Origin: JAYOFM01 sp038117225
GTDB lineage: Bacteria > Pseudomonadota > Alphaproteobacteria > Rhodospirillales > Casp-alpha2
Direction of reading: 5' to 3'
Assembly: GCA_038117225.1 (NCBI GenBank)
Contig: JAYOFM010000005.1
Location: forward strand, 1-61,413
DNA length: 61,413 nt
The position numbers and the translations under genes are program-made. The first letter of the stretch is position 1, and each line of letters starts with the position of its first letter. Of the stretch, positions 17,435 to 26,269 are shown piece by piece. Under the pieces are notes generated by a model. The model did not search any database and was not told where the DNA came from. It worked only from the letters and a program-made list of their open reading frames with translations.

Positions 17435-18310
17435 TTAGCTGCCCACCGCCCGTCGCTGTCCGTCGCGGATTAATAAGAAGGTGCCGGCGAAGATGACAAC
17501 GGCACCGCCGATGACCCAGGGGTCAAGCGGTTCAGCATAAAACAGAAAACCAACGACCGCGATCAGCGGCAGGCGCAGAAAATCCAACGGCATCACGACC
17601 GACGCGTCGGCGTGCTTGAGCGCGCGGGCGATGCAGTAGTGCGAACTCAAACCGGCGGCGCCGACGATCAGAACCCAAGGTGCGGCATCCACGGTCGGCC
17701 AGGCCCAGTCCGGTGATGCCGCCAGTACGACGATCGGCAATTGAATCAGCGACATGTAGAACGGGATCGCGATTGTTGAATCCTGCCCCGTAAGGTGCTT
17801 GGTGAAGGTATATGCGGTGGCGAATCCGAATGATCCCACAAGCACGACCAGTGCGGCGAAGCTGACGACCTCGATCCCTGGACGAAGGATGACCAGAATG
17901 CCGGCGAAACCCAGCGCAATGGCGGCAACGCGGAGGCCATTCAGTCGTTCGCCGAGGAACACCACGGCCAGTAAGGCCGTCCAGATGGGGGCGGTGAATT
18001 CGATGGCGAACACTTCGGCCAACGTGATGTACGCGATGCCGTAAAACCAACCGAATTGGCCGACGATGTGCGCCGTATTGCGAACCAGGTGCCACTTGAG
18101 GTTCGACGTCTTGGCGTGGTGCCAGCCGAACCAGGACATCACCGCGACCATGATCACAAAGCCAATGATGCTGCGGAAGGCCAGGATCTGAAAGGTCGAG
18201 AATTGAGACGCTAGCTCTCGTCCAGCGATCCCCATGAACGCGAAGGAAACCAACGTCCCGCCCATCCAGATAGCCGATTTGACGATCGGCGAGCGGCCGG
18301 CGGAACTCAT
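17435..18310 (-). CDS. EamA/DMT-superfamily transporter in the cobalamin operon
   Basis: 291 residues, about ten hydrophobic helices in two five-helix halves, as expected for EamA family (drug/metabolite transporter) permeases. Recognisable pieces are AFRSIIGFVIMVAV, the FTAPIWTALLAVVFLGERL segment typical of the first EamA repeat, and GAAGLSSHYCIARALKHADA in the second repeat. ATG at 18310 overlaps the cobN stop (ATGA), so it is co-translated with the chelatase. Substrate unknown; transport of a corrinoid precursor, an amino acid or a metal-related compound are all possible. Confidence 0.9.
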   Translation of the reverse strand: MSSAGRSPIVKSAIWMGGTLVSFAFMGIAGRELASQFSTFQILAFRSIIGFVIMVAVMSWFGWHHAKTSNLKWHLVRNTAHIVGQFGWFYGIAYITLAEVFAIEFTAPIWTALLAVVFLGERLNGLRVAAIALGFAGILVILRPGIEVVSFAALVVLVGSFGFATAYTFTKHLTGQDSTIAIPFYMSLIQLPIVVLAASPDWAWPTVDAAPWVLIVGAAGLSSHYCIARALKHADASVVMPLDFLRLPLIAVVGFLFYAEPLDPWVIGGAVVIFAGTFLLIRDGQRRAVGS

Positions 18311-21300
18311 TCGGCGGTCGCGGCGAGCGAGCCGGCGCCGGTTACAAGAGTGGCTAGCACGGCGCGGGTGTCATTGCGGCGCGGCTGCCACAGTCCGCGT
18401 TCCTGAGCTTCGACCATGCGATCGGCCATATCCCTCAATGCGTCGGGATTGATGTCGGCGATAAACTGACGCACCCGCTCATCGCCCAGATAGGCCTCGA
18501 ACACGGCGTCGAAGTGATGGTCTTTCACGCACTGCGCCGTCGCGGCGAAAGCGAACAGGTAATCCACCGTTGCCGCCATCTCGAACGCGCCCTTATAGCC
18601 GTGGCGCATGACGCCCTCGATCCACTTCGGGTTGACGACACGGGCCCGGACGACGCGGCCGACTTCATCCTCCAGGGTGCGAACGACCGGGCGCTCGGGG
18701 CGTGAGTGGTCGTTGTGGTAGACCTGCGGCTGGCTGCCGGACAGCACGCGGACCGCCGCCGTCATACCGCCTTCGAACTGATAATAATCGTCCGAATCCA
18801 GAAGGTCGTGTTCGCGGTTGTCCTGATTGTGAACCACCACGTCGACGGCGCGCAGTCGATCCTCGAACAGGCCATGGGCCGCGTCACCTTGCGCGCCGGC
18901 GCCATAGGCATAACCACCCCAAGCGACGTAAGCGCGGGCGAGGTCGGCGTCGGTTTCCCAGCCTTTCTCGTCGATCAGCGCCTGCAGGCCTGCGCCGTAA
19001 GCGCCGGGTTGCGAGCCGAAAACCCGGTGGCCAGCCCGGCGCTCCGCATCTTCCGGGCTCTCGCCGGCCTGTTCAAGACGTTGGCGTTCGGCGTGGGCAT
19101 TGGCGGCGAGCGGATTCATGGCCTCCGGTTCGTCCAAGGCGGCGACGGCGCGGGCGGCGGAATCGAACAGATCAATAAGCCCCGGGAAGGCGTCGCGAAA
19201 GAAGCCGGAGATGCGCAGGGTGACATCGACCCGCGGCCGATCGAGCACCGACAGTGGAATGATTTCGAATCCGGTGACGCGACGCGACGCGGTGTCCCAG
19301 GTGGGCTGTACGCCCATCAACGCCAGCGCCTGGGCGATATCATCACCGCCGGTGCGCATGTTTGCGGTGCCCCAGGCACTGATGGCCATGGCGCGCGGCC
19401 AATCACCCTGATCCTGAACATGGCGTTCGATTAGCAGTCCCGCCGACTTCCACCCGAGCGTCCAGGCGGCGGGCGTCGGCACCGTGCGCGTATCGACGGA
19501 ATAGAAGTTTCGCCCGGTGGGTAGCACGTCGGGACGGCCGCGTGTCGGCGCGCCGGACGGGCCTGGTTCGATGAAGCGTCCCGCCAATCCCTTGACGATC
19601 GCTTTCAGTTCGGCGTCGCCACAGGCCGCGACGGCCGGCCGGATGGTGGTGTTCAGCGTGTCCAAAACCGCTTGCGTCGCCGTCCAGTCGGGCGCTGGGG
19701 ATTGCGTGCCGCCGACCAGGGCGGATGCCAGCAACTCCAATCGCTCCACCGAATCGCCGTTGGAGCGCCAGGGATCGTCGGAAATGCCGGTCAGTGCGTC
19801 GGGGCGGAGCCCAGCCCAGGATTCGCTCATGACGCAGTCCAGCGGGTCGAAATCGAGATTCAGATCAGCCGCCAAGGCACGGTGCAGCGAAGCGTCGCCG
19901 GCCTCGACGGCGCCACGCGGTACTCGGACGAGGGCGACCAGAAGCTCGGTCAGCAGATCGTTCTCCGGCGATTGGCCGAAGATATGCAGACCATCGCGGA
20001 TCTGCATTTCCTTAAGTTCACATAGGTAATTGTCGAGTTTGGCGAGCGCCTGATCCTCGTCGTCATCCTTTGCAATGCCGCAATCCTGATCGAGGCCGGA
20101 GACGGCGGAGAGACCGAGGATTTCCTCGCGCAGCACGCGCAGGCGGCGCGGATCGACGCCGGCCGCCTCGTAATATTCGTCGACCAGCTGTTCCAGGTTG
20201 CGCAAAGGCCCATAGGTCTCGGCCCGCGCCAGCGGTGGCGTCAGATGGTCGATGACGACGGCCTGGGCACGGCGTTTGGCCTGCGTGCCCTCGCCGGGAT
20301 CATTGACGATGAAGGGATAGAGATTGGGCATCGGGCCCAACGCCGCCTCGGGGAAACAGTCGGCGGACAGCGCCAGCGCCTTACCGGGCAGCCATTCCAG
20401 GTTGCCGTGCTTACCCATGTGAATGACGGCATCGGCGCGAAATTCATCATGCAGCCAGGCATGGAACGCCAGGTAGTTGTGCGGCGGCACCAGGGCCGGG
20501 TCGTGGTAGCTTTGAACCGGATCGATATTGTAGCCGCGCGCCGGCTGCAGGCAGATGGCGATATTACCGCAGCGATAGGCGGATATCGCAAACGATCCGC
20601 AGTCGACCTCGCCGGGTCGATAGAACGGATCTTCCTCGGGCGGACCCCAGCGTTCCAGCACCGCCGAGCGCACGGAATCACTCAAGCTCGAAAACCAGGA
20701 CGAATAAGCGGCTAATTGTACGGTTTCGACAACTTTTCTGCTGTTTAGGACCTTAAAATCGTTAGTTGGTCCACGTTTCAGGCGATCAATCAACTCTTCG
20801 CCGGTTACCGGTACGTTGTGGAGAATATAACCTTCTGTCGATAATATATTGAGAACATTGATACATCCAGCTGGCGTATCGAGTCCGACACCATTGCCAA
20901 GTCGTGCGTCCCGATTAGGATAATTGGCCAGTATTAGCGCGACGCGGCGATTATTGGTAGATTTTAACCGTAATTCCGTCCATTTCCGCGCAAGTTGAGA
21001 AACAAGGTTAACACGGTCGATCACCGGTTCATGACGTACGATATCTGACTGCGTCGCTTCATCGCGGCGACCTAAGCCCTTGAAGGATATGGCGCGGGTG
21101 AAGATGCGGCCGTCGACTTCGGGCAGCGCCACGTTCATGGCGATGTCGCGGGCCGAAAGGCCGTGTTTGCCATCCGCCCAGCTTTCGTGGTTGCCGCTGG
21201 AAAATACCACCTGCAATACCGGGCAGTCGGGGCCATCCAGCGGCGACGGCATTTTCGCCCGTCCTGGTGCCGAGACGGCAAAGCCCGTGGCATTTAAGAT

Positions 21301-22092
21301 GACCGATGGAGGCGCCTCGGCGAGTAGATGCTCCACCGTTCCGGCGGCGACGGGATCCTTCAGGCTTTGGCAGAAAATCGGCAGCGGATTGAGACCGGCG
21401 CGCGCCAATCCATCAACCAGGGAATCGACGGCATCCAAATTCCCCGCTTGCACCAAGGCCCGATAGAACACGACGGCTGCGATGCCGGCATCGGGAGTCC
21501 AATGGCGGCGGATGGCGTCCAGGTCGGGTGCCGTTTCGCCCGGCCAATAGAGACCACCGCGCACGAGTGGCTTCGGTTCCAGCCAAGCGGTCTCGGTACC
21601 GATCAACGAATATGCATAACCGACAAAGCTCCGTGCGTTATCCGGACCGCCGTGAATTAGATACTGCCACAGACGATGCTGGGCATCTGTTTCCAGCGTT
21701 GAAAATGCGCTCAACTCGGCATCCGGTTGATCGTCCCCGGGCAGGAACGCGACGGGGATGCCCGACTTGCCACAGGCATCGGCGATCTGTTCGACCCCGT
21801 AAGGCCAGTATCCGCGCCCGCCGAGTAGACGCAGTACGACCAGACGCGCATGCCGCACCACATTGTCGACATAGAGATCGACAGACATGTTGTGCGCCAG
21901 ATGCAGGATGTTGGCGAGTCGCAGGCTTGGTGCGACGGGATTGTTCTTGGTTAAGCCCGCCCGGGCATCGGCAAGCAGGGCCAGTTCCGTGTCCGCCGCC
22001 GACAGGACGACGATGTCACCGGGCGTCTGGCCAAGATCAACGGCTTCGGTGCCGTCCGAAATGCCCCCGGGCTGGGCGGCGAGGAGATGCAT
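18307..22092 (-). CDS. cobN: Cobaltochelatase large subunit
   Basis: 1261 residues, close to the usual CobN length. It is the large subunit of the ATP-dependent chelatase that inserts cobalt into hydrogenobyrinate a,c-diamide in the aerobic pathway. The family layout is visible: VDLYVDNVVRHARLVVLRLL near the N-terminus, VALILANYPNRDARLGNGVG in the middle, VIHMGKHGNLEWLPGKALAL (about residue 555) and the C-terminal AYVAWGGYAYGAGAQG and VKHHF-like VKDHHFDAVFEAYLGDE segments. Genes for its partners CobS and CobT (AAA+ and VWA chelatase subunits) are not in the window. The region 20700-21060 is unusually AT-rich compared with the rest of the gene. Confidence 0.95.
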   Translation of the reverse strand: MHLLAAQPGGISDGTEAVDLGQTPGDIVVLSAADTELALLADARAGLTKNNPVAPSLRLANILHLAHNMSVDLYVDNVVRHARLVVLRLLGGRGYWPYGVEQIADACGKSGIPVAFLPGDDQPDAELSAFSTLETDAQHRLWQYLIHGGPDNARSFVGYAYSLIGTETAWLEPKPLVRGGLYWPGETAPDLDAIRRHWTPDAGIAAVVFYRALVQAGNLDAVDSLVDGLARAGLNPLPIFCQSLKDPVAAGTVEHLLAEAPPSVILNATGFAVSAPGRAKMPSPLDGPDCPVLQVVFSSGNHESWADGKHGLSARDIAMNVALPEVDGRIFTRAISFKGLGRRDEATQSDIVRHEPVIDRVNLVSQLARKWTELRLKSTNNRRVALILANYPNRDARLGNGVGLDTPAGCINVLNILSTEGYILHNVPVTGEELIDRLKRGPTNDFKVLNSRKVVETVQLAAYSSWFSSLSDSVRSAVLERWGPPEEDPFYRPGEVDCGSFAISAYRCGNIAICLQPARGYNIDPVQSYHDPALVPPHNYLAFHAWLHDEFRADAVIHMGKHGNLEWLPGKALALSADCFPEAALGPMPNLYPFIVNDPGEGTQAKRRAQAVVIDHLTPPLARAETYGPLRNLEQLVDEYYEAAGVDPRRLRVLREEILGLSAVSGLDQDCGIAKDDDEDQALAKLDNYLCELKEMQIRDGLHIFGQSPENDLLTELLVALVRVPRGAVEAGDASLHRALAADLNLDFDPLDCVMSESWAGLRPDALTGISDDPWRSNGDSVERLELLASALVGGTQSPAPDWTATQAVLDTLNTTIRPAVAACGDAELKAIVKGLAGRFIEPGPSGAPTRGRPDVLPTGRNFYSVDTRTVPTPAAWTLGWKSAGLLIERHVQDQGDWPRAMAISAWGTANMRTGGDDIAQALALMGVQPTWDTASRRVTGFEIIPLSVLDRPRVDVTLRISGFFRDAFPGLIDLFDSAARAVAALDEPEAMNPLAANAHAERQRLEQAGESPEDAERRAGHRVFGSQPGAYGAGLQALIDEKGWETDADLARAYVAWGGYAYGAGAQGDAAHGLFEDRLRAVDVVVHNQDNREHDLLDSDDYYQFEGGMTAAVRVLSGSQPQVYHNDHSRPERPVVRTLEDEVGRVVRARVVNPKWIEGVMRHGYKGAFEMAATVDYLFAFAATAQCVKDHHFDAVFEAYLGDERVRQFIADINPDALRDMADRMVEAQERGLWQPRRNDTRAVLATLVTGAGSLAATAE
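20700..21060. other. Low-GC patch inside cobN
   Basis: Hand counts of 60-base rows give about 40% GC at 20701-20760 and about 37% at 20821-20880, with neighbouring rows in the patch near 50%, against roughly 60% or more in the rows on either side. The reading frame is intact and the encoded segment looks like ordinary CobN. This is a sharp compositional change inside one gene and may mark recombination or a conserved assembly junction. Confidence 0.6.
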
Positions 22093-22104
22093 CGCGCGGG
22101 ACGG

Positions 22105-23139
22105 CTAGACCGGCCGCTCGGTGGCACCCAGGGCGTCCAGAATGGCGCCGTGGTCGAGTCCAGTTTCACCAATCACGACCAGTTCGCTCTTGCGCTCGCC
22201 GTCCGCCCACGGTCGGTCGTAATAGGTTTCGATACGCGGCCCCACCGCCTGCAGCACCAGCCGCATGGGTTTGTCCGGCACGTCCAGGAAGCCCTTCACG
22301 CGCAGAATGTCGTGGGCAACAGTGATATGGCGTAACCGTTCGACCAGTTCTTCCGGGTCGTTGACGGATGCTAGAGCCGCGATGAAGGTCTCGAAATCGT
22401 CATGATCATGGTCGTCCTCGCCATCGTGGTGCGAACGCCGGGTTGCCAGATCATCTTCCGCCGCCGCGCCGATGCCGAGAACGACAATGGGGTCGACGGC
22501 ACTTGCCACCGACGGCACCACCTTGGCTCCGGGGCGCATTTCCTTGCCGACATGGGCGCGCACGCTCTTTAGGGTCGCGGCGTCGATCATGTCGGTCTTA
22601 TTCAACAAGACCAGATCGGCGCATAACAATTGGTCCTCGAAGACTTCCTCAAGCGGCGATTCGTGGTCAAGCATGTCGTCTGCTTGGCGTTGCGCGTCGA
22701 CGGCATTCGGGTCATGGGCGAAGCGGCCGGCCGCCACCGCCGGCGCGTCAACGACGGCGATGACTCCATCGACGGTGACGCGCGAGCGGATTTCCGGCCA
22801 GGTGAAGGCCTTGACCAGCGGTTTTGGCAGCGCCAGGCCAGAGGTTTCGATGACGATGTGATCAGGTGGGTTGGGCCGATTCAGCAGTTTTTCCATGGTC
22901 GGCAGGAAATCATCGGCGACGGTACAGCAGATGCAGCCATTGGCCAGTTCCACCACGTCCTCGTCGTCGCAGCCTTCGATCCCGCATCCGGTGACCATTT
23001 CCCGGTCGATGCCCAGATCGCCGAATTCATTGATGACCAGCGCGATACGGCGCCCATTGGCATTCTCCAGCAGGTGGCGGATCAGCGTCGTCTTGCCGGC
23101 CCCCAGGAAGCCAGTGATGACGGTGGCGGGAATCTTCAT
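22105..23139 (-). CDS. cobW: CobW/COG0523 GTPase metallochaperone
   Basis: 344 residues, G3E GTPase. N-terminal GFLGAGKTTLIRHLL P-loop, the ELANGCICCTVADDF metal-binding motif with CICC (about residues 68-82), VIETSGLALP, and the NKTDMID specificity motif are all present. A histidine/aspartate-rich stretch HHDGEDDHDHDD (about residues 235-247) is an additional likely metal-binding loop, followed by the C-terminal CobW domain (LRVKGFLDVPDKP). CobW is proposed to supply cobalt to the CobN chelatase. It lies directly before cobN (12-base gap) and overlaps the cobU stop by four bases. Confidence 0.95.
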   Translation of the reverse strand: MKIPATVITGFLGAGKTTLIRHLLENANGRRIALVINEFGDLGIDREMVTGCGIEGCDDEDVVELANGCICCTVADDFLPTMEKLLNRPNPPDHIVIETSGLALPKPLVKAFTWPEIRSRVTVDGVIAVVDAPAVAAGRFAHDPNAVDAQRQADDMLDHESPLEEVFEDQLLCADLVLLNKTDMIDAATLKSVRAHVGKEMRPGAKVVPSVASAVDPIVVLGIGAAAEDDLATRRSHHDGEDDHDHDDFETFIAALASVNDPEELVERLRHITVAHDILRVKGFLDVPDKPMRLVLQAVGPRIETYYDRPWADGERKSELVVIGETGLDHGAILDALGATERPV

Positions 23140-23678
23140 ACACTTTGCTCCTTCATGATGAGCGGTAGGCCGGCGGCGACAAACACCACCCGTTGCGCGG
23201 TCTCCGCGAGCCGTTGATTGGCGGCACCGGCGAGATCTCGGTAGCGCCGGGCGAGTTCGTTCATGGGGACGATACCCATGCCGACCTCGTTGGACACCAC
23301 GACGACCGGGCCGTCAAGCGATGCGAGCGTTTCGCATAAGGTCATGATCTCCGCGTCCACGTCACGGCCATCGGCCATCAGGTTGGAAAGCCATAGTGTC
23401 AGGCAATCGACCAGAATGGCGCGATCGGCGTGGGCATGGGTCTTCAAGGCGCCGGCAAGGTCCAGCGGCTCCTCGATCGTTTCCCACCTGTCACCACGAC
23501 GCGCCCGATGGGTGGCGATGCGGTCGCTCATTTCATCGTCACCGGCTTCGGCGGTCGCCAAGTAAAGACCGCGCCCGGTCTGCTCGACGAGCGACTCCGC
23601 GTAGCGGCTCTTGCCTGATCGCGCACCACCGATAATCAAGGTGATGGGGGGCAGCAAATTGGACGGTGGAGCCATCAA
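23136..23678 (-). CDS. cobU: Adenosylcobinamide kinase / adenosylcobinamide-phosphate guanylyltransferase
   Basis: 180 residues, CobU/CobP family, activates adenosylcobinamide(-phosphate) to the GDP form. The N-terminal P-loop LIIGGARSGKSRYAESL, the DCLTLWLSNLM motif and VVVSNEVGMGIVPMNELAR are diagnostic. The guanylylated histidine is expected near IATHRARRGDRWETIEEP. ATG at 23678 overlaps the stop of the phosphatase gene, and its stop overlaps the cobW start. Confidence 0.95.
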   Translation of the reverse strand: MMAPPSNLLPPITLIIGGARSGKSRYAESLVEQTGRGLYLATAEAGDDEMSDRIATHRARRGDRWETIEEPLDLAGALKTHAHADRAILVDCLTLWLSNLMADGRDVDAEIMTLCETLASLDGPVVVVSNEVGMGIVPMNELARRYRDLAGAANQRLAETAQRVVFVAAGLPLIMKEQSV

Positions 23679-24313
23679 TCCGCGCTCTCCCGAGCCGGTT
23701 TGTTAATATGGACGATACGCCAAACGCCGCCGCGCCCGCGCAACAGGCCATCTGCGATGTGCTCGATAACCGTCAGTGAAAGCGTATCGATGCTGAACGC
23801 CATGCCCGTCTCCGGTGGCAGTTCAAGCGCGTGGCTGAGTGCCGCCCGCACCGTGCCGCCATGGCTGATGGCGACGATGTTGCGCCCGGCGTGTTCCGCG
23901 GTCGCTCGGTCGAGAACCCTGCCGACACGTACGATCTGGTCGTGGAAGCTTTCCCCGCCGGGCGGCCGGTTGCGTGTCGGATCATCCCAGAAGGTGGTAT
24001 AGGTCTCGGGGTCGGTCTCTTCCATCTCCGACCAGCTTTTTCCCTGCCAATGGCCGAAACTTTGTTCGCCCAGATCCTCGACGACCGCCGCCTCGGGCGC
24101 CGCCAGACCGGCGGCGCGAATGGCATCATAGGTTTTTCGGGCGCGCGACAAATGACTGGTTAGCCAAATTGCATCGGCGGGCAGGTAGCCCGCGAGCGCC
24201 GCGAAGGAAGCGCTGTCAGAGGTGTCGCATGCAACGTCATCGGCGCCGTATATACGGCCCTTAACCCCGACCACTGGTGCATGCCGCACCAACCACCATC
24301 GTGTCGTCGTCAT
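23675..24313 (-). CDS. Histidine phosphatase, probable alpha-ribazole phosphatase
   Basis: About 212 residues from the ATG at 24313; an upstream extension of the frame to 24457 overlaps cobS and is not expected to be used. Histidine phosphatase (phosphoglycerate mutase-like) signatures: WLVRHAPVVG (RHA in place of the common RHG), LTSHLSRARKTYDAI, GEQSFGHWQGKSWSEME, and NIVAISHGGTVRAAL. Position between cobS and cobU points to CobC-type removal of the phosphate from alpha-ribazole phosphate or cobalamin phosphate. The sequence alone does not prove the substrate. Confidence 0.88.
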   Translation of the reverse strand: MTTTRWWLVRHAPVVGVKGRIYGADDVACDTSDSASFAALAGYLPADAIWLTSHLSRARKTYDAIRAAGLAAPEAAVVEDLGEQSFGHWQGKSWSEMEETDPETYTTFWDDPTRNRPPGGESFHDQIVRVGRVLDRATAEHAGRNIVAISHGGTVRAALSHALELPPETGMAFSIDTLSLTVIEHIADGLLRGRGGVWRIVHINKPARESAD

Positions 24314-24323
24314 CGCACTACCC

Positions 24324-25127
24324 TCACAGAGCGACCGTGGTTGCAACCAGCAGCACCGCCGTCTCGCCAGCCTGCTCAATGGTGCCGTAGACGTCACCAG
24401 TGGCGCCACCGATCTGGCGTCGGGCGAAGACGGCAATGGCCCAAGCGACGGCCGCACCGAGTGCCAGCATGATTAGCCCGGCCTCAATACCGAATATGGC
24501 GAGCGGCGCGATGGCACCGAGTGAAAGCGCCGTTAGGGCGGTTACCCGGTCAGGGCGCCCGGCGCCGGCGCCGAGCCCATCGTCGCGGGCTGGCGCCATG
24601 GCGTGCATGGAAAAGGCCATCAAGCCGCGTGCCCAGGAGTGCGCGGCGATCAGGGCCAACGCCGCCCAGCCGGGCCCTTGTACCCCCGCCAGGGCGCCGG
24701 CCTTCAGACCAACGACCAGCAGCAGCGCCAGCACCCCATAGGCGCCAATGCGCGAATCTCGCATGATGCGCAACTTGGCGTCACGGTCTGCTCCACCACC
24801 GAAACCATCCGCGACATCGGCGAGCCCGTCCTCATGCAGCGCGCCGGTCAGCAGTGCCGCGATGGCAAGGGCGAGAAGGGCGCAGACGAGCGGCGGCAGG
24901 CCAAACTGCGCCGCGCCCCACAACATGCCGCCGCCGGCGGCCCCAACTAAGGCGCCGATCAGCGGAAAGGCGCGGGCCGCATTGGCCAGATCGGCGGCGT
25001 GGGCGAAGTCGGCGGTGATGGGCAATCGCGTCAGAAACGCGGCGGCGCGTGCAATGTCACGCGGCCAGCCGGATATCAGCCCACCTGGTTCCGGTGCGCC
25101 GGTCGCCGTTTGATCGGCTTCGGCCAT
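24324..25127 (-). CDS. cobS: Adenosylcobinamide-GDP ribazoletransferase (cobalamin synthase)
   Basis: About 267 residues from the ATG at 25127, preceded by AAGGTGG with a five-base spacer. A GTG at 25136 in frame lies inside that site and is less likely. Polytopic membrane protein that joins GDP-cobinamide to alpha-ribazole. The family motif GALHEDGLADVADGFGGGAD (about residues 99-118) and MRDSRIGAYGVLALLL are clear. It is the first gene of the minus-strand run through cobQ and is divergent from cobT. This is the synthase, not the chelatase subunit of the same name in the aerobic pathway. Confidence 0.94.
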   Translation of the reverse strand: MAEADQTATGAPEPGGLISGWPRDIARAAAFLTRLPITADFAHAADLANAARAFPLIGALVGAAGGGMLWGAAQFGLPPLVCALLALAIAALLTGALHEDGLADVADGFGGGADRDAKLRIMRDSRIGAYGVLALLLVVGLKAGALAGVQGPGWAALALIAAHSWARGLMAFSMHAMAPARDDGLGAGAGRPDRVTALTALSLGAIAPLAIFGIEAGLIMLALGAAVAWAIAVFARRQIGGATGDVYGTIEQAGETAVLLVATTVAL

Positions 25128-25225
25128 GGACGCCACCTTTTTGGTCTTACGATCAAGGAAAAGGGTTTATACGAGTTGGGTGAGCAGATGGAAATCCCAC
25201 CAGTTACACTTAGGACCACGATATA

Positions 25226-26263
25226 TTGACCCCATTCCGAACTCTTCCCTCGCTTGAAGGCCTGAACGATATCCGCCGGATTCTAGCTGATCTACCGGAT
25301 CCCGATGAAACGACGGCCGCGGCGGCACGGACGCGCGAACCGACGCTGACGAAACCACCCGGGGCCCTCGGTAGATTGGAGGCGCTTGCGGTGTGGCTCG
25401 CGGCCTGGCAGGGCCGTCATCCGCCTTCTGTGACGACGGTTCGTGCGCGGCTGTTCGCGGGCAACCACGGCGTGGTTGCACAGGGGGTCTCAGCCTATCC
25501 GGCGGCGGTGACGGCGCAGATGGTGGCCAATTTCGAAACCGGCGGCGCCGCCGTCAATCAGCTGTGTTCCGCATTTGGCGTCGAACTGGTCGTCGATGCG
25601 CTGGCGCTCGACCGGCCGGTCGCCGACATCACGCAAGGCCCGGCCATGGACGAAGCGCAGTTCATGGACGCCTTTCGCTTTGGTTTTGGTTCCGTGCCCG
25701 ATGGCACCGATCTTTTGGCGCTCGGCGAAATGGGTATCGGCAACACGACACCGGCGGCGGCGCTTTGCCACCATCTATTCGGCGGCGCGGCCGACGATTG
25801 GACCGGCCCCGGCACCGGCGTCGCAGGGGCGGCCCTGGATGCCAAGATCGCTGCCGTTGCCCGCGCCGTCGCGGTCAATGGTGGTCCGGCGACGGATGCG
25901 CTCGACGCATTGCGCCGACTCGGTGGGCGCGAACTGGCGGCGATCGCGGGTGCAGTGCTGGCGGCCCGGCTGAAACGGGTGCCGGTCCTTCTCGACGGGT
26001 TCGTCTGCTCGGCCGCTGTTGCACCGTTGGCGGTTCAGGCACCGGGTGCGCTCGATCATTGTCAGGCCGCGCATGTGTCCGCGGAACCAGGACATCGACG
26101 CCTGCTCGCCGCTCTCGATATGATACCATTGCTCGATCTGCAGATGCGGCTCGGCGAAGGGTCCGGCGCCGTTCTGGCGGTCGCCCTGGTGCGCGCCGCG
26201 GCGGGTTGTCACGCTGGCATGGCGACCTTCGATGGTGCCGGCGTCAGCGGTCGCGGGACCTAA
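25226..26263 (+). CDS. cobT: Nicotinate-nucleotide-dimethylbenzimidazole phosphoribosyltransferase
   Basis: 345 residues, forms alpha-ribazole phosphate for the lower ligand. Signatures: RLFAGNHGVVAQGVSAYP (about residues 74-91), LLALGEMGIGNTTPAAALC, VLLDGFVCSAAVAPLA and MRLGEGSGAVLA near the C-terminus, where the catalytic glutamate sits. No ATG is available near the natural N-terminus, and the frame starts at a TTG at 25226, with an AGGA ten bases upstream. The divergent region with cobS is only about 98 bases. Confidence 0.93.
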   Translation: MTPFRTLPSLEGLNDIRRILADLPDPDETTAAAARTREPTLTKPPGALGRLEALAVWLAAWQGRHPPSVTTVRARLFAGNHGVVAQGVSAYPAAVTAQMVANFETGGAAVNQLCSAFGVELVVDALALDRPVADITQGPAMDEAQFMDAFRFGFGSVPDGTDLLALGEMGIGNTTPAAALCHHLFGGAADDWTGPGTGVAGAALDAKIAAVARAVAVNGGPATDALDALRRLGGRELAAIAGAVLAARLKRVPVLLDGFVCSAAVAPLAVQAPGALDHCQAAHVSAEPGHRRLLAALDMIPLLDLQMRLGEGSGAVLAVALVRAAAGCHAGMATFDGAGVSGRGT

Positions 26264-26269
26264 GAGGAC

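Noticed and set aside
25128..25225. Riboswitch between cobS and cobT
   Set aside because: The divergent gap is about 98 bases, too short for a cobalamin riboswitch, and no B12 box is visible.
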